DNA of 64,000 nt from Sutcliffiella halmapala (GTDB lineage: Bacteria > Bacillota > Bacilli > Bacillales > Bacillaceae_I): positions 876,001 to 940,000 of the forward strand of contig NZ_KV917375.1 of assembly GCF_002019665.1 (NCBI RefSeq). The letters run 5' to 3'. The notes beneath the pieces are model-generated. The model searched no databases, had not been told where the DNA came from, and saw nothing but the letters and a program-made list of their open reading frames with translations. Position numbers and translations under genes: made by a program. Below, piece after piece: positions 17,519 through 25,084 of the stretch (position 1 is its first letter; each line of letters opens with the position of its first letter).

Positions 17519-18037
17519 TTGGCTTTAAGAAAAATAGAGATATCCTTTGGACAAAACTTTGGCTTATTAACAGTCATTAAAGAAGTTGATTCTGTTATTT
17601 ACAAAAAACGAAAAAAACGAATGATTTTATGCAAATGTGAATGTGGGCAAGAAACAACAGTTCGCCTTGAATATCTAAGAAATGAACACACAAAATCTTG
17701 TGGTTGCGCATCTGTTAAAGCTTTGATTAAACACAGAAAAACACACGGATTAACCGGAACAAGATTACACGGTATCTGGAACGGTATGAAGGGACGCTGT
17801 TACAACAAGAACAGAAAATCTTACAAAGATTATGGTGCAAAAGGGGTAAGAGTTTGTGATGAATGGCATGATTTTGAAACTTTCTATGTATGGGCAATCA
17901 ACAACGGCTATGAGGAGCATTTGACAATTGAAAGAAAAGACCCTTTTGGGAATTATGAACCAGCTAATTGTGAGTGGATTCCTAAAGCAGAGCAAGCAAA
18001 GAATAAGCGGATCCATGCGGTGAAAGTTGATGATTGA
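17519..18037 (+). CDS. AP2/HNH-like homing-type protein
   Basis: A 172-aa protein starting at TTG 17519 after AAAGGAG. The N-terminal half has a zinc-ribbon-like CKCECGQE-x15-SCGCAS (about residues 40-65). The C-terminal half carries the pattern GMKGRCYNKNRKSYKDYG, then WHDFETFYVWA, then IERKDPFGNYEPANCEWI. Those motifs are typical of phage AP2-domain/HNH-type proteins that act as free-standing DNA endonucleases or their DNA-binding parts. It sits between recT and the MBL gene, a position where homing genes are often found. Whether it still cuts DNA is unknown. Confidence 0.65.
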   Translation: MALRKIEISFGQNFGLLTVIKEVDSVIYKKRKKRMILCKCECGQETTVRLEYLRNEHTKSCGCASVKALIKHRKTHGLTGTRLHGIWNGMKGRCYNKNRKSYKDYGAKGVRVCDEWHDFETFYVWAINNGYEEHLTIERKDPFGNYEPANCEWIPKAEQAKNKRIHAVKVDD

Positions 18038-18731
18038 ATTCAAGACACATGCTAGCAGTAGCAAAGGAAATCTTTATACCGTTACTGATGGTAAAACTAA
18101 GCTAATGATAGAGTGCGGCCTTTCCTACAAAGAAATTCAACGTGCCCTTAACTTTAAAATTTCAGAGATAGAAGGGTGCTTACTCAGTCACAATCACGGC
18201 GACCACGCAAGGGGAGTTAAGGATATCATGAAGGCAGGAATCGATGTTTATACATCCCTCGGAACCATGAATGCGTTAAAGGTCGCTAGCCATCGATTCA
18301 AAGAAATAAAGGCTCTGGAACAATTTCGAATCGGTACCTGGACTATTTTACCTTTTGATATTCAACATGATACAGAGGATCCTCTTGGCTTCTTGTTGGC
18401 AAATGAGGATGATGAAAAATTACTTTTCGTTACTGACACGTATTACGTTAAATACAAGTTTGAGGGCGTAAACATACTCGCTGTGGAGTGTAACTACTCC
18501 ATGGAGATACTTAATCAAAACATACTGGAAGGATTCGTGCCAGCTGTTATGAAGAAGCGTCTAATACGTTCCCATTTTAGCCTAGAAAACGTAAAAGAGT
18601 TCTTAAAGGCAAATGATTTATCGAAGGTGCAAGAGATCTGGTTGCTACATTTGAGCGACAGTAACAGCAACGCAGAGCTCTTTAAAGAGGAAATCATGGC
18701 ATTAACTGGTCGTAGAGTCTATGTCCCATAA
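18030..18731 (+). CDS. metallo-beta-lactamase-fold protein
   Basis: A 233-aa MBL-fold protein. The metal-binding motif HNHGDHARG (about residues 53-61) is the HxHxDH signature, and LLFVTDTYYV near 130-139 supplies the bridging Asp. The C-terminal WLLHLSDSNSN resembles the last ligand loop. Phage homologues near recT/SbcC genes resemble YycJ/WalJ-type proteins thought to be nucleases or phosphodiesterases. ATG 18030 is preferred to TTG 18027. The start overlaps the end of the AP2/HNH gene by 8 nt, and recT itself ends about 560 bp upstream. Confidence 0.78.
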   Translation: MIEFKTHASSSKGNLYTVTDGKTKLMIECGLSYKEIQRALNFKISEIEGCLLSHNHGDHARGVKDIMKAGIDVYTSLGTMNALKVASHRFKEIKALEQFRIGTWTILPFDIQHDTEDPLGFLLANEDDEKLLFVTDTYYVKYKFEGVNILAVECNYSMEILNQNILEGFVPAVMKKRLIRSHFSLENVKEFLKANDLSKVQEIWLLHLSDSNSNAELFKEEIMALTGRRVYVP

Positions 18732-18906
18732 CATGCAAATGCAAGTCTCTATCCCTCAATGCTATGTCTGGATGACGGAGGGTATGCCGAATAGAGCAGA
18801 GTTATTTAAACGATATGTAAAAGGCTATGTAACTGTCTATTTTTATGGTTACGAGCTAGTGAAGATCAATGGAATGCAAGCAATTATTAAACCGATAGAT
18901 AGTTAA
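18721..18906 (+). CDS. 61-aa hypothetical protein
   Basis: ATG 18721 overlaps the MBL gene by 11 nt; ATG 18733 is an alternative start. The peptide contains an aromatic beta-rich segment (YVKGYVTVYFYGYELVKIN). No Shine-Dalgarno is strong, but the overlap and spacing before the replication gene fit an operon member. Confidence 0.4.
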   Translation: MSHNMQMQVSIPQCYVWMTEGMPNRAELFKRYVKGYVTVYFYGYELVKINGMQAIIKPIDS

Positions 18907-18934
18907 TAATCCACAAGAGGAGGGATGATGATGG

Positions 18935-19954
18935 ATGGCTGATGTACAACTAGAGAAAGGCTATTTAAGGCTTGCAACAGAGCTGATGAACGAAATCATT
19001 AGGAGAGATTTTTCAAAGAGGCAGCTGGCTGTCCTGCATTTCATCATCCGTCTTTCGTATGGCTGCCACCGAAAAGATTGTTTCATAGAAAAATATAATT
19101 TCTTTGAAACTGCCGGAATCAACAAGGTTGATATTAAGAAAGAATTAAAGTTTTTGAGGGAATGCGGAGTCATAAATTGGGATGAAAAAGACATGATTTT
19201 TTCCATAAATAAGGATTATGATAAGTGGCAAATTACTCCTTCAAAGGGATTTGACAAGGACAGATTTGACCAAATAATCCACCAAAATTTGAGAAAAAAA
19301 GTTAGTGAAACACTAACTAATCAAGGTGGAGAAGTTAGTAAAACACTAACTGACTTAGAAAACCTAGTTAGTAAAACACTAACTAATTTAGGGGTAAAAG
19401 TTAGTAAATTACTAACTTCGGAGTTAGTAAAACACTTACTGCAAGACCTCGGAAACACTTGGGAGAGTAAGAGCGAAGAGGTCCTTAAAGATAGTATTAA
19501 AGATATTTATTTAAAGATAAAAGAGATAGATGATGATAAGGATGATGATAAGATGCCACAAAATTATTTCATTGAATATGAAAAAGCTTTTGGTTATCCT
19601 CCTGCTTTATTGATAGCTGATTTTACTCACTGGATTGATAGTGACGAAAGTCAATTCACGGAACCGGAGGAAATCATCATCGAGGTGATTCACAGGGCAA
19701 AAAAACAAATCCCTAAAAACCCTGCAAAGTATATAGCAAAAATTCTTAATGACTTACACAACTTGGAGCTCTATAGCTTGGAAGCAGTAAAAGCTTATAA
19801 CAAAAAGTTTGATGAAAAATTAGCTAATGGAGGGGCCAACAATGGAGCAAAAGTTCACCAGTATCGCAGAGGTGATGTCCGATCTACAGAAAAAAGCAAT
19901 GATTCGATCACAGGAGGTCAGGTCGGAAGACTTGGGAAGAGAAAGTCAATATGA
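18935..19954 (+). CDS. phage replication initiator (RepO/DnaD-like)
   Basis: This 339-aa protein should recruit helicase at the phage origin. The N-terminal winged-helix part (about residues 1-95) includes GYLRLATELMNEIIRRDFSK, QLAVLHFIIRLSYG and KVDIKKELKFLRECGVI, the phage replisome organiser/RepO pattern. The middle (about 120-170) repeats VSKTLT five times, encoded by DNA iterons. The C-terminal helical part resembles DnaD-type domains and overlaps the DnaC-like gene. ATG 18935 follows AGAGGAGGG. Its adjacency to a helicase loader and its iterons make this the replication initiator. Confidence 0.82.
   Translation: MADVQLEKGYLRLATELMNEIIRRDFSKRQLAVLHFIIRLSYGCHRKDCFIEKYNFFETAGINKVDIKKELKFLRECGVINWDEKDMIFSINKDYDKWQITPSKGFDKDRFDQIIHQNLRKKVSETLTNQGGEVSKTLTDLENLVSKTLTNLGVKVSKLLTSELVKHLLQDLGNTWESKSEEVLKDSIKDIYLKIKEIDDDKDDDKMPQNYFIEYEKAFGYPPALLIADFTHWIDSDESQFTEPEEIIIEVIHRAKKQIPKNPAKYIAKILNDLHNLELYSLEAVKAYNKKFDEKLANGGANNGAKVHQYRRGDVRSTEKSNDSITGGQVGRLGKRKSI
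19301..19439 (+). repeat. five origin-like iterons inside the initiator gene
   Basis: Units related to GTTAGTaaaaCACTAAC start at 19301, 19334, 19367, 19400 and 19423; the first four are spaced 33 bp apart. Each unit is itself a dyad (GTTAGT/ACTAAC; the fifth is degenerate). Repeats of this type within the initiator reading frame mark the origin in lambda O and similar phages. Confidence 0.75.
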
Positions 19955-20699
19955 TTGCCCTTCTTGTAAAGATAAGGGCTTTATCCTAAAAAGCGTTCCT
20001 GAATTAGAAGGTGATGGTACCCCTAAGTTATGGGCGTCCGGACTGCCGAAGAAGATAGAAACGTTAATCGATTGTGTTTGCGCTAAGAAAAGACAATCGG
20101 ATCACCTCATGAAATTCAGTGAAATAACCAATGAGTTTAAAAGCATGACCTTCTCTAGCTTTAACGTAGCGGACAAGCATGAATTGGTCCAAGACGCTTA
20201 TCAATGCGCCATCGATTACTACAAAGATTTCGATAGGATCCGTAAGGCAAGATGTAACAGCATTAGCTTACTGGGGCAACCAGGTTCAGGAAAGACGCAT
20301 TTACTAACTGCACTTGCTAACAACCTAATTCAGAAAAAGCAAGTCAGTGTCTTGTATTTCCCCTTCGTCGAAGGATTCAATGACCTGAAGGACGATTTCA
20401 ACCTGTTAGAAGAAAAGCTCACGAAAATGAAAAGAGTGGGCGTGCTCTTCATAGATGACTTATTCAAAGGTCGCGATTATCCAACACCGTTTCAGTTGGA
20501 GCAGATGTTTGCGGTAATTAATTATCGCTACCTTAATCACCGGCCAATCATGATGTCATCGGAAAAAACGGTAGACGAGCTCTGCGACATCGATGAAGCA
20601 CTAGGCACACGAATCTATCAAATGTGCCAGGACTATACAGTAGTCATCAAAGGAGATCGCAAGCAGCTAAATCATAGATTAGTAGGAGCACCAAGCTAG
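19842..20699 (+). CDS. DnaC-like helicase loader ATPase
   Basis: A 285-aa AAA+ protein that would load host DnaB-type helicase at the phage origin. The N-terminal part has a zinc-ribbon-like CPSCKDKGF-x30-CVCAKK (about residues 38-80). Walker A is LLGQPGSGKTHLL (about 145-157), and Walker B is GVLFIDDLF (about 205-213). The C-terminal segment RPIMMSSEKTVDEL matches the sensor-1 strand of DnaC/DnaI proteins. ATG 19842 follows GGAGGGG and overlaps the initiator gene's 3' end by 113 bp in another frame. Confidence 0.85.
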   Translation: MEQKFTSIAEVMSDLQKKAMIRSQEVRSEDLGRESQYDCPSCKDKGFILKSVPELEGDGTPKLWASGLPKKIETLIDCVCAKKRQSDHLMKFSEITNEFKSMTFSSFNVADKHELVQDAYQCAIDYYKDFDRIRKARCNSISLLGQPGSGKTHLLTALANNLIQKKQVSVLYFPFVEGFNDLKDDFNLLEEKLTKMKRVGVLFIDDLFKGRDYPTPFQLEQMFAVINYRYLNHRPIMMSSEKTVDELCDIDEALGTRIYQMCQDYTVVIKGDRKQLNHRLVGAPS

Positions 20700-20712
20700 A
20701 AAGGAGAGCAAC

Positions 20713-20904
20713 ATGAGTACATTGCTAAGGCAGAAAAGAGAAGAACGGAAGAAATACTTAATCGACCAGCTTATGAAATATGGATACTTCAAAACCAACA
20801 AGGGGAAGCAACTCTATGAATTAAATCTATCAGATTTGGAACGGATTCATATCAGAGTAAAATGCGAGATTGGTAGAGAGCTAACGAGGGAGGAATACAA
20901 GTGA
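20713..20904 (+). CDS. FbpA-like small basic protein
   Basis: A 63-aa Lys/Arg-rich protein: LRQKREERKKYLIDQLMKYG then KQLYELNLSDLERIH. This resembles the Fur-regulated basic protein A family of Bacillus, often carried by phages next to replication genes. AAAGGAG precedes ATG 20713. A regulatory role is assumed for the family, but its role in this phage is unknown. Confidence 0.5.
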   Translation: MSTLLRQKREERKKYLIDQLMKYGYFKTNKGKQLYELNLSDLERIHIRVKCEIGRELTREEYK

Positions 20905-21056
20905 TTTGTCCGATTTGTAACAGACCGCTAAAGAGCAAGAAGAGTATCGAGAGGGGTATTGGTCCAGTTTGTGCTAAGAAGGAGCAGGAGCGAGAAAATG
21001 AGCCTCCTGAGGGGCAGTTATCTTTTACAGAAGAAACGGTCCTAGTAATCAAATAA
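20901..21056 (+). CDS. 51-aa zinc-finger protein (DUF6011-like)
   Basis: GTG 20901 (GAGGGAGGAA upstream) overlaps the preceding gene by 4 nt. The CPICNRPL-x6-SIERGIGPVC pattern holds two CxxC-type cysteine pairs in part, with the conserved GIGPVC that marks this short zinc-finger family in phages. The rest is acidic and disordered. It probably binds DNA or protein; no further function is known. Confidence 0.6.
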   Translation: MICPICNRPLKSKKSIERGIGPVCAKKEQERENEPPEGQLSFTEETVLVIK

Positions 21057-21075
21057 TTTGAGAGAGGTAGAAACT

Positions 21076-21759
21076 ATGAGTCTAGACAAAATGCTAGAAA
21101 TGCAAAAGCAGTTGGATGACCGCATTATCGCAGAAAAAGGAATCGTCTGGACGGAGGAAGAACGTTTCCGCAACACATTAGTAGCCTTGGATGTGGAACT
21201 ATCAGAATTCGCGAACGAGGGACGTTGGTTTAAAGTTTGGAGCGATGATCAAGAGCCAAGATTAGAAGTTGAGTGTCATGCTTGCAAAGGATTAGGAGAG
21301 TTTCATCATCAAGTCTTTTCTGGCAACGAGCATGTAGATGACCGAGTTGATATTTGCACTTATTGCAGTGGAACAGGCATACAAAAAAGACCTCTCCTAG
21401 AAGAATTTGTTGATGTAGTACATTTCTTTCTCTCGCTTGCTAATCAAAAAGGGTGGAGCGAGTTGCTATACTTCGCTGAAGAAGCTCTAGAGGATTTTCG
21501 TGAAAATGCATTCGATGGTGGATTGAACATGGTGTATCTAGAATTAAAAAATCGTCTGGGTGTGCTTGGGGTAGAGCATGATGAAAAAAAATATGTTCCT
21601 TTCTTAGATTGGAGTAAACATCAGTTTAACTTTAGGACCGCGTGGTACATCTTTATCTCAATAGGTTTGGTTGAGTATGATTTCACCTTCAAGCAAATCG
21701 AGGAAGCGTACTTCGTTAAAAACAAAACGAATCACGAGCGCCAAGATAATGGCTATTAA
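21076..21759 (+). CDS. dimeric (all-alpha) dUTPase with inserted zinc ribbon
   Basis: A 227-aa protein that would hydrolyse dUTP to dUMP, limiting uracil in phage DNA. The all-alpha NTP-pyrophosphatase motifs are visible: VALDVELSEFANEGRWFKVW (about residues 37-56) and EEFVDVVHFFLSLA (about 112-125), which supply the ExxE and ExxD metal ligands. Between them two DnaJ-type CxxCxGxG repeats are inserted (CHACKGLG near 71-78 and CTYCSGTG near 96-103). ATG 21076 follows GAGAGGT. The insertion is not part of the standard dUTPase fold. Confidence 0.78.
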   Translation: MSLDKMLEMQKQLDDRIIAEKGIVWTEEERFRNTLVALDVELSEFANEGRWFKVWSDDQEPRLEVECHACKGLGEFHHQVFSGNEHVDDRVDICTYCSGTGIQKRPLLEEFVDVVHFFLSLANQKGWSELLYFAEEALEDFRENAFDGGLNMVYLELKNRLGVLGVEHDEKKYVPFLDWSKHQFNFRTAWYIFISIGLVEYDFTFKQIEEAYFVKNKTNHERQDNGY

Positions 21760-22168
21760 ACTAACGATTTCAGTGGAGCCAATGGGAGCTGTCAGAATGA
21801 CTGGTAGAGGGAAGTTTGTTAAGCCTAATGCCCAGCGATACCTTTACTACAAAAGCGTTCTTCAGTGGCACGCAAAACAACAGCTGAAGGAAAAGAAACT
21901 CCTTGGTGGTCCAATCGCAGTAGAGATATGGTTTATCATGCCAATCCCGAAAAGTTGGAGTAAGAAAAAGCAAGCTGCAGTAGTTGGAGAGTACCATATC
22001 AAAAAGCCTGATGCTGATAATTTAGTAAAGGGTGTTTTCGACTCCCTTAACAAAATAGCCTGGCACGATGATAACCAAGTAGCCAAGGTAACGGCAATTA
22101 AATTATACGGAGAGGTTCCTGGCATCGAAATTATGATAAAGGAGTTGGCAGTTTGTCAAACGTCATAA
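21749..22168 (+). CDS. RusA-family Holliday junction resolvase
   Basis: A 139-aa endonuclease that cuts four-way junctions. The hallmark is KPDADNLVKGVFDSLNKI followed by AWHDDNQVAKV, carrying the metal-binding aspartates (about residues 91-118). The N terminus (VEPMGAVRMTGRGKFVK) also fits RusA. ATG 21749 overlaps the dUTPase stop; the longer reading from 21671 lies inside the dUTPase gene. It joins RecT and the SbcC-like ATPase as a recombination function. Confidence 0.9.
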   Translation: MAIKLTISVEPMGAVRMTGRGKFVKPNAQRYLYYKSVLQWHAKQQLKEKKLLGGPIAVEIWFIMPIPKSWSKKKQAAVVGEYHIKKPDADNLVKGVFDSLNKIAWHDDNQVAKVTAIKLYGEVPGIEIMIKELAVCQTS

Positions 22169-22380
22169 TCGCTGACGATCGCCCCGAGTGGATGAAGAAA
22201 GAAGACAGGGAGATGGCGTGCCAGACACGTTGCTCCCGTTATAAACAGTGCTCTAGTCGCTTCGGAACAGACTGCAAGAAGTTAGGTGGCACTGAAATAC
22301 CCAAGATACGCCAAGAAAGAAGGCGAGGTAATGCTACAAGGAATCTGCGTCAATCCAGTAAACACGGAGGTCATCAATAA
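22153..22380 (+). CDS. 75-aa Cys-containing hypothetical protein
   Basis: TTG 22153 follows AAAGGAG and overlaps the rusA 3' end by 16 bp. It has four cysteines in CQTRCSRYKQCSSRFGTDC (about residues 23-41), which suggests metal binding, and a basic C terminus. It overlaps the next gene. No family recognised. Confidence 0.5.
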   Translation: MSNVIIADDRPEWMKKEDREMACQTRCSRYKQCSSRFGTDCKKLGGTEIPKIRQERRRGNATRNLRQSSKHGGHQ

Positions 22381-22798
22381 GGGAGAGAAGTACTTCCTCT
22401 TTCCTAACGGACCCGATCATTACTACGTTTCTAAATTTCCTAATCCAGGTGCTCACAGAGGATGCTTCCTTGCTGAAAGCTTTGAAGTTATAGACAACGA
22501 GGTTGAACTACATAAGGACAAGCTCTATCGAGCGAAACTGATCTATCGAGGTACTGGATATAGCCAAGTGGAATTCAAACATTATTATTTAAAGCTCAAC
22601 GTTACACTTTGTTTCTTCTACGACGATGTGGAATGTACTAGTTTTCGAGGGTCGTTCCCTCAAAAGTGGTTCACAGATATCGTAGAGGTTGATTCAGAGG
22701 CGGATAACGAAGCCGTAGAAGAGCTTACGAGTATCGACCTTGAAGAGATACCAATTGAACCAGAATCAACGGAATTTGAGCAATTAAGCCTATTTTGA
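22331..22798 (+). CDS. phage protein with C-terminal beta-clamp motif
   Basis: A 155-aa protein of unknown fold from ATG 22331 (GGCGAGGTA upstream). The N-terminal 105 residues are strand-rich (NKGEKYFLFPNGPDHYYVSKFP). A long acidic linker follows, and the last residues are EFEQLSLF. QLSLF is the consensus for binding the DnaN sliding clamp (QL[SD]LF). That suggests the protein is tethered to replication machinery. The reading frame begins within the end of the 22153 gene. Confidence 0.6.
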   Translation: MLQGICVNPVNTEVINKGEKYFLFPNGPDHYYVSKFPNPGAHRGCFLAESFEVIDNEVELHKDKLYRAKLIYRGTGYSQVEFKHYYLKLNVTLCFFYDDVECTSFRGSFPQKWFTDIVEVDSEADNEAVEELTSIDLEEIPIEPESTEFEQLSLF

Positions 22799-22812
22799 GA
22801 GGACGTGAGTGT

Positions 22813-22995
22813 ATGTCACAGGATAACTCACAACTAGATTGGCAGAAACGTGTGTTAAGAGAAGAAATGCTAGAATCGGAGACTTTCAATGAGCTTAGAA
22901 AAAATATCACTGATCGAATTAATCAAACTATGCCACGAAGAAAACGAAGAAGCGCTGGAAGAATGGAAAAGACGGTGGTTAGCCGATTTTCCTAA
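22813..22995 (+). CDS. 60-aa hypothetical protein
   Basis: ATG 22813 follows GAGGACGTGAG and gives a 60-residue protein, acidic first and Arg/Lys-rich at the end (MPRRKRRSAGRMEK). Its 3' half overlaps a second ORF in another frame (22889-23017). One of the two frames may be spurious. Confidence 0.4.
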   Translation: MSQDNSQLDWQKRVLREEMLESETFNELRKNITDRINQTMPRRKRRSAGRMEKTVVSRFS

Positions 22996-23017
22996 TATGG
23001 GGAGGGTGGAGCAATGA
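22889..23017 (+). CDS. 42-aa ORF coupled to the IDEAL gene
   Basis: ATG 22889 follows GGAG (about 8 nt) and encodes a helical acidic peptide (LEKISLIELIKLCHEENEEA, then LEEWKRRWLADFP). Its stop overlaps ATG 23014 as ATGA, a classical coupling arrangement that supports translation. It overlaps the 22813 ORF for 107 bp. Confidence 0.45.
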   Translation: MSLEKISLIELIKLCHEENEEALEEWKRRWLADFPNMGRVEQ

Positions 23018-23364
23018 ACGTAGAAGTATCAGTTTTTATCGATCAAAAGAAATTTCGAAAAGGTGATTGGGTTCGTATCTCACAGGCTATAGGAGATACC
23101 AATCCTAAAGCTATAGGAACCATTGGGTTTATAACTGATGTAAATATCGAGGATGAAGAAGCAAGTGTCATGTTCTTAAAACATGGTAGCGGAAAATCTA
23201 TTAAAAGACTGGAATGGATGTATCTTGAGGAATTGTCTATAGTTCCTCCAACTTTGGAAGAAGAAGATCTACACGCTCTAATCGATATGGCGCTCGACAC
23301 GAACGATAAAGAGTGGTTTCAAGAATTAACGGATATGTTGCCAAAGGAGTTGGTTGGCTGGTGA
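23014..23364 (+). CDS. IDEAL-domain phage protein
   Basis: A 116-aa protein. The N-terminal 70 residues look like an SH3-type barrel (FRKGDWVRISQAIG, then AIGTIGFITDVNIE). The C-terminal LHALIDMALDTNDKEWFQEL matches the short IDEAL motif, thought to mediate interactions in Bacillus and phage proteins. GGGAGGGTGG precedes ATG 23014. Its stop overlaps the next GTG start. Confidence 0.6.
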   Translation: MNVEVSVFIDQKKFRKGDWVRISQAIGDTNPKAIGTIGFITDVNIEDEEASVMFLKHGSGKSIKRLEWMYLEELSIVPPTLEEEDLHALIDMALDTNDKEWFQELTDMLPKELVGW

Positions 23365-23588
23365 AGCAAACAATGCAGCTAAAAGCAGAACAGTATATGG
23401 CTATGGCAGTCGGTATGTACCAAAATGAAGGGCTTTCGAAAACAGAAATAACAGCCATCTGCAACGGATACTTTGAATCGTTTAAGCGCGATAAGAAGGC
23501 GCAGAAGCTTTATAGCACTGCTAAGGAAAGGGATCCAGGGTACGAAGTTCAGGGGAATGTGATTAGCGCTAGTTTTGGTAGAAAGTGA
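23361..23588 (+). CDS. 75-aa hypothetical protein
   Basis: GTG 23361 overlaps the preceding stop (GTGA) with AAGGAG 11 nt upstream. It is helical, with YMAMAVGMYQNEGLSKTEIT in the centre. Frequent Met and Tyr are the only features. It appears to be an operon member of unknown role. Confidence 0.5.
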   Translation: MKQTMQLKAEQYMAMAVGMYQNEGLSKTEITAICNGYFESFKRDKKAQKLYSTAKERDPGYEVQGNVISASFGRK

Positions 23589-23626
23589 AACATTATGCAC
23601 GAATAAAAAAGAAAAGAGGAGAAAAA

Positions 23627-24307
23627 ATGGACTTAAATTTAATCGTAAACAACACTTTATCAGAGTTGAAACAAGATGGTTATGTAGAAAAAATCGTTAA
23701 GAAACAAATTGAAGAAACCATACAGGATATCGTTAAGGATTCATTTAAAAGTTGGAGTGATTTTGGAAAGGGATTAAAGCAGCAGGTTCAAGATCAAATG
23801 AAATTCAATTTAGATCGATTGGACATACCTTCTTATAACCAAGTCATTCTAAACGTCATAAAAACCGAGTTAGAGAAAGCTGTTCACGAAGAGGGAGTCA
23901 AACGTATACAAGAAAGCATCCAAGAAATTTTGGGTACTTCAGAAGAGGAATACAACTTATCAAAATTGATAATGGAAATCGTAAAAGATGATTGCGAATT
24001 AAACGAATTAAGTTATGACGAATATCAAGAAATAACAGTAATCGTAGAGGATAAATACGGTTCAAAATATGTGTATATTGATCCAGAGGCAGATAAGGAT
24101 TGGTACGCATGTAAATATCAAATTACTCTTGATAAAGAAGATTCAACAGTACGTAGAGTTGAGATAGGAGATAAAAGCTTCGAAAACAAAGTAATAATGG
24201 GCGGATTGTACGGAGCAGATGCTACCCTATTCAAGATGTGGACTCGCAAAGCCAAATTAGTTATTGATAGATATGAAACAAGCTTCACAAACCCAGAATA
24301 CGATTGA
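23627..24307 (+). CDS. hypothetical phage protein, acidic
   Basis: A 226-aa protein. ATG 23627 follows AGAGGAG. The first 100 residues are amphipathic helices (DGYVEKIVKKQIEETIQDI), and the second half is mixed (DEYQEITVIVEDKYGSKYVY). Several Bacillus phages carry similarly sized proteins near this position, but I cannot assign a function. Confidence 0.55.
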   Translation: MDLNLIVNNTLSELKQDGYVEKIVKKQIEETIQDIVKDSFKSWSDFGKGLKQQVQDQMKFNLDRLDIPSYNQVILNVIKTELEKAVHEEGVKRIQESIQEILGTSEEEYNLSKLIMEIVKDDCELNELSYDEYQEITVIVEDKYGSKYVYIDPEADKDWYACKYQITLDKEDSTVRRVEIGDKSFENKVIMGGLYGADATLFKMWTRKAKLVIDRYETSFTNPEYD

Positions 24308-24318
24308 GGATCTATTAG

Positions 24319-24603
24319 ATGAAAACAAGATACAATCTAGAATTTCAGCACTATAAAGGGATTAAGCTCCAGCTAATTAATAGGGGTGGATACAGAAAAC
24401 AAAAGGCAAAACGCTACACCCTAGGGGGAACCAATCAAAACGTATGGATTCCAAACAAACATCTTATGGAAGATGGAACGATAAAGGAAGGCGAAGATCT
24501 TGATTATGTGTTCAGAAAAGCACAAAGACAATTAGTATTGGCTGGATATACTGGCCCAATCATTGGGATTAAGAGAACATCCACAGGTTTTGTTCCGAAT
24601 TAG
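24319..24603 (+). CDS. 94-aa basic hypothetical protein
   Basis: ATG 24319 follows GAGGATC 7 nt upstream. The protein is basic and Lys/Arg-rich in the first half (YRKQKAKRYTLGGTNQNVW). No recognised motif. It is followed by two more short genes before the methyltransferase region. Confidence 0.5.
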   Translation: MKTRYNLEFQHYKGIKLQLINRGGYRKQKAKRYTLGGTNQNVWIPNKHLMEDGTIKEGEDLDYVFRKAQRQLVLAGYTGPIIGIKRTSTGFVPN

Positions 24604-24657
24604 CACATAAAGGATATTATCCTGCTTATAGTAGATACTGCGTTTGAGGTGATAAGG

Positions 24658-24816
24658 ATGAATCTAATCCTAAAAAGTGAAGTTATAAGAATGAAACAAA
24701 AGCTAATCGATGTGGTGATGGATATTCAATCTGGCGAATGCCAGAGAGACCCGTTGCAACTAGGCGAAAAGATAGAAGAAGTAATTAAGCTACTGGATGA
24801 CATAGAGCCAAAATAA
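24658..24816 (+). CDS. 52-aa hypothetical protein
   Basis: ATG 24658 follows TGAGGTGATAAGG. Its helical pattern (SEVIRMKQKLIDVVMDIQSG, then LGEKIEEVIKLLDDI) loosely recalls Spo0E-like two-helix proteins, but the diagnostic SQxLD is replaced by GEKIE, so I do not assign it. A hairpin begins 3 bases after the stop. Confidence 0.45.
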   Translation: MNLILKSEVIRMKQKLIDVVMDIQSGECQRDPLQLGEKIEEVIKLLDDIEPK

Positions 24817-24818
24817 AA

Positions 24819-24842
24819 AACCTCCGAATAAATTCAGAGGTT
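24819..24842 (+). terminator. weak terminator-like hairpin
   Basis: AACCTC-c-GAAT and ATTC-a-GAGGTT pair around AA. There is no run of T's after it, so it may be an attenuator or mRNA stability element rather than a full terminator. Confidence 0.35.
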
Positions 24843-24900
24843 ATAGCCAGAATCTCTTCCAGCCTCGACAAGGTAATTATATCACATAGGAGGGGTTCTG

Positions 24901-25068
24901 GTGGTTAAAACAAACGCAGTAATAGATCTTACCAACAACAAAAAGTTATATGTGATTAAAGACGGTAGATTAATAGAGCACGACCTTCCTGATTATGGTG
25001 AGATTTCAGTTGTTGTTCTCGGTGGGAAGGTTGATCGCCTGGAGACTACTGTGAAAACAAAGCTGTAA
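24901..25068 (+). CDS. 55-aa hypothetical protein
   Basis: GTG 24901 has AGGAGGGG about 5 nt upstream. The peptide is strand-rich (KTNAVIDLTNNKKLYVIKDG) with a DYGEISVVVLGGKVDRLE C-terminal half. It ends 16 bp before the first copy of the structured repeat. Good Shine-Dalgarno; unknown function. Confidence 0.55.
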   Translation: MVKTNAVIDLTNNKKLYVIKDGRLIEHDLPDYGEISVVVLGGKVDRLETTVKTKL

Positions 25069-25084
25069 TTATGTATATTCAATC

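Noticed and set aside
24658-24816. Spo0E-like phosphatase
   Set aside because: Length and helical pattern fit loosely, but the diagnostic SQxLD motif is absent.
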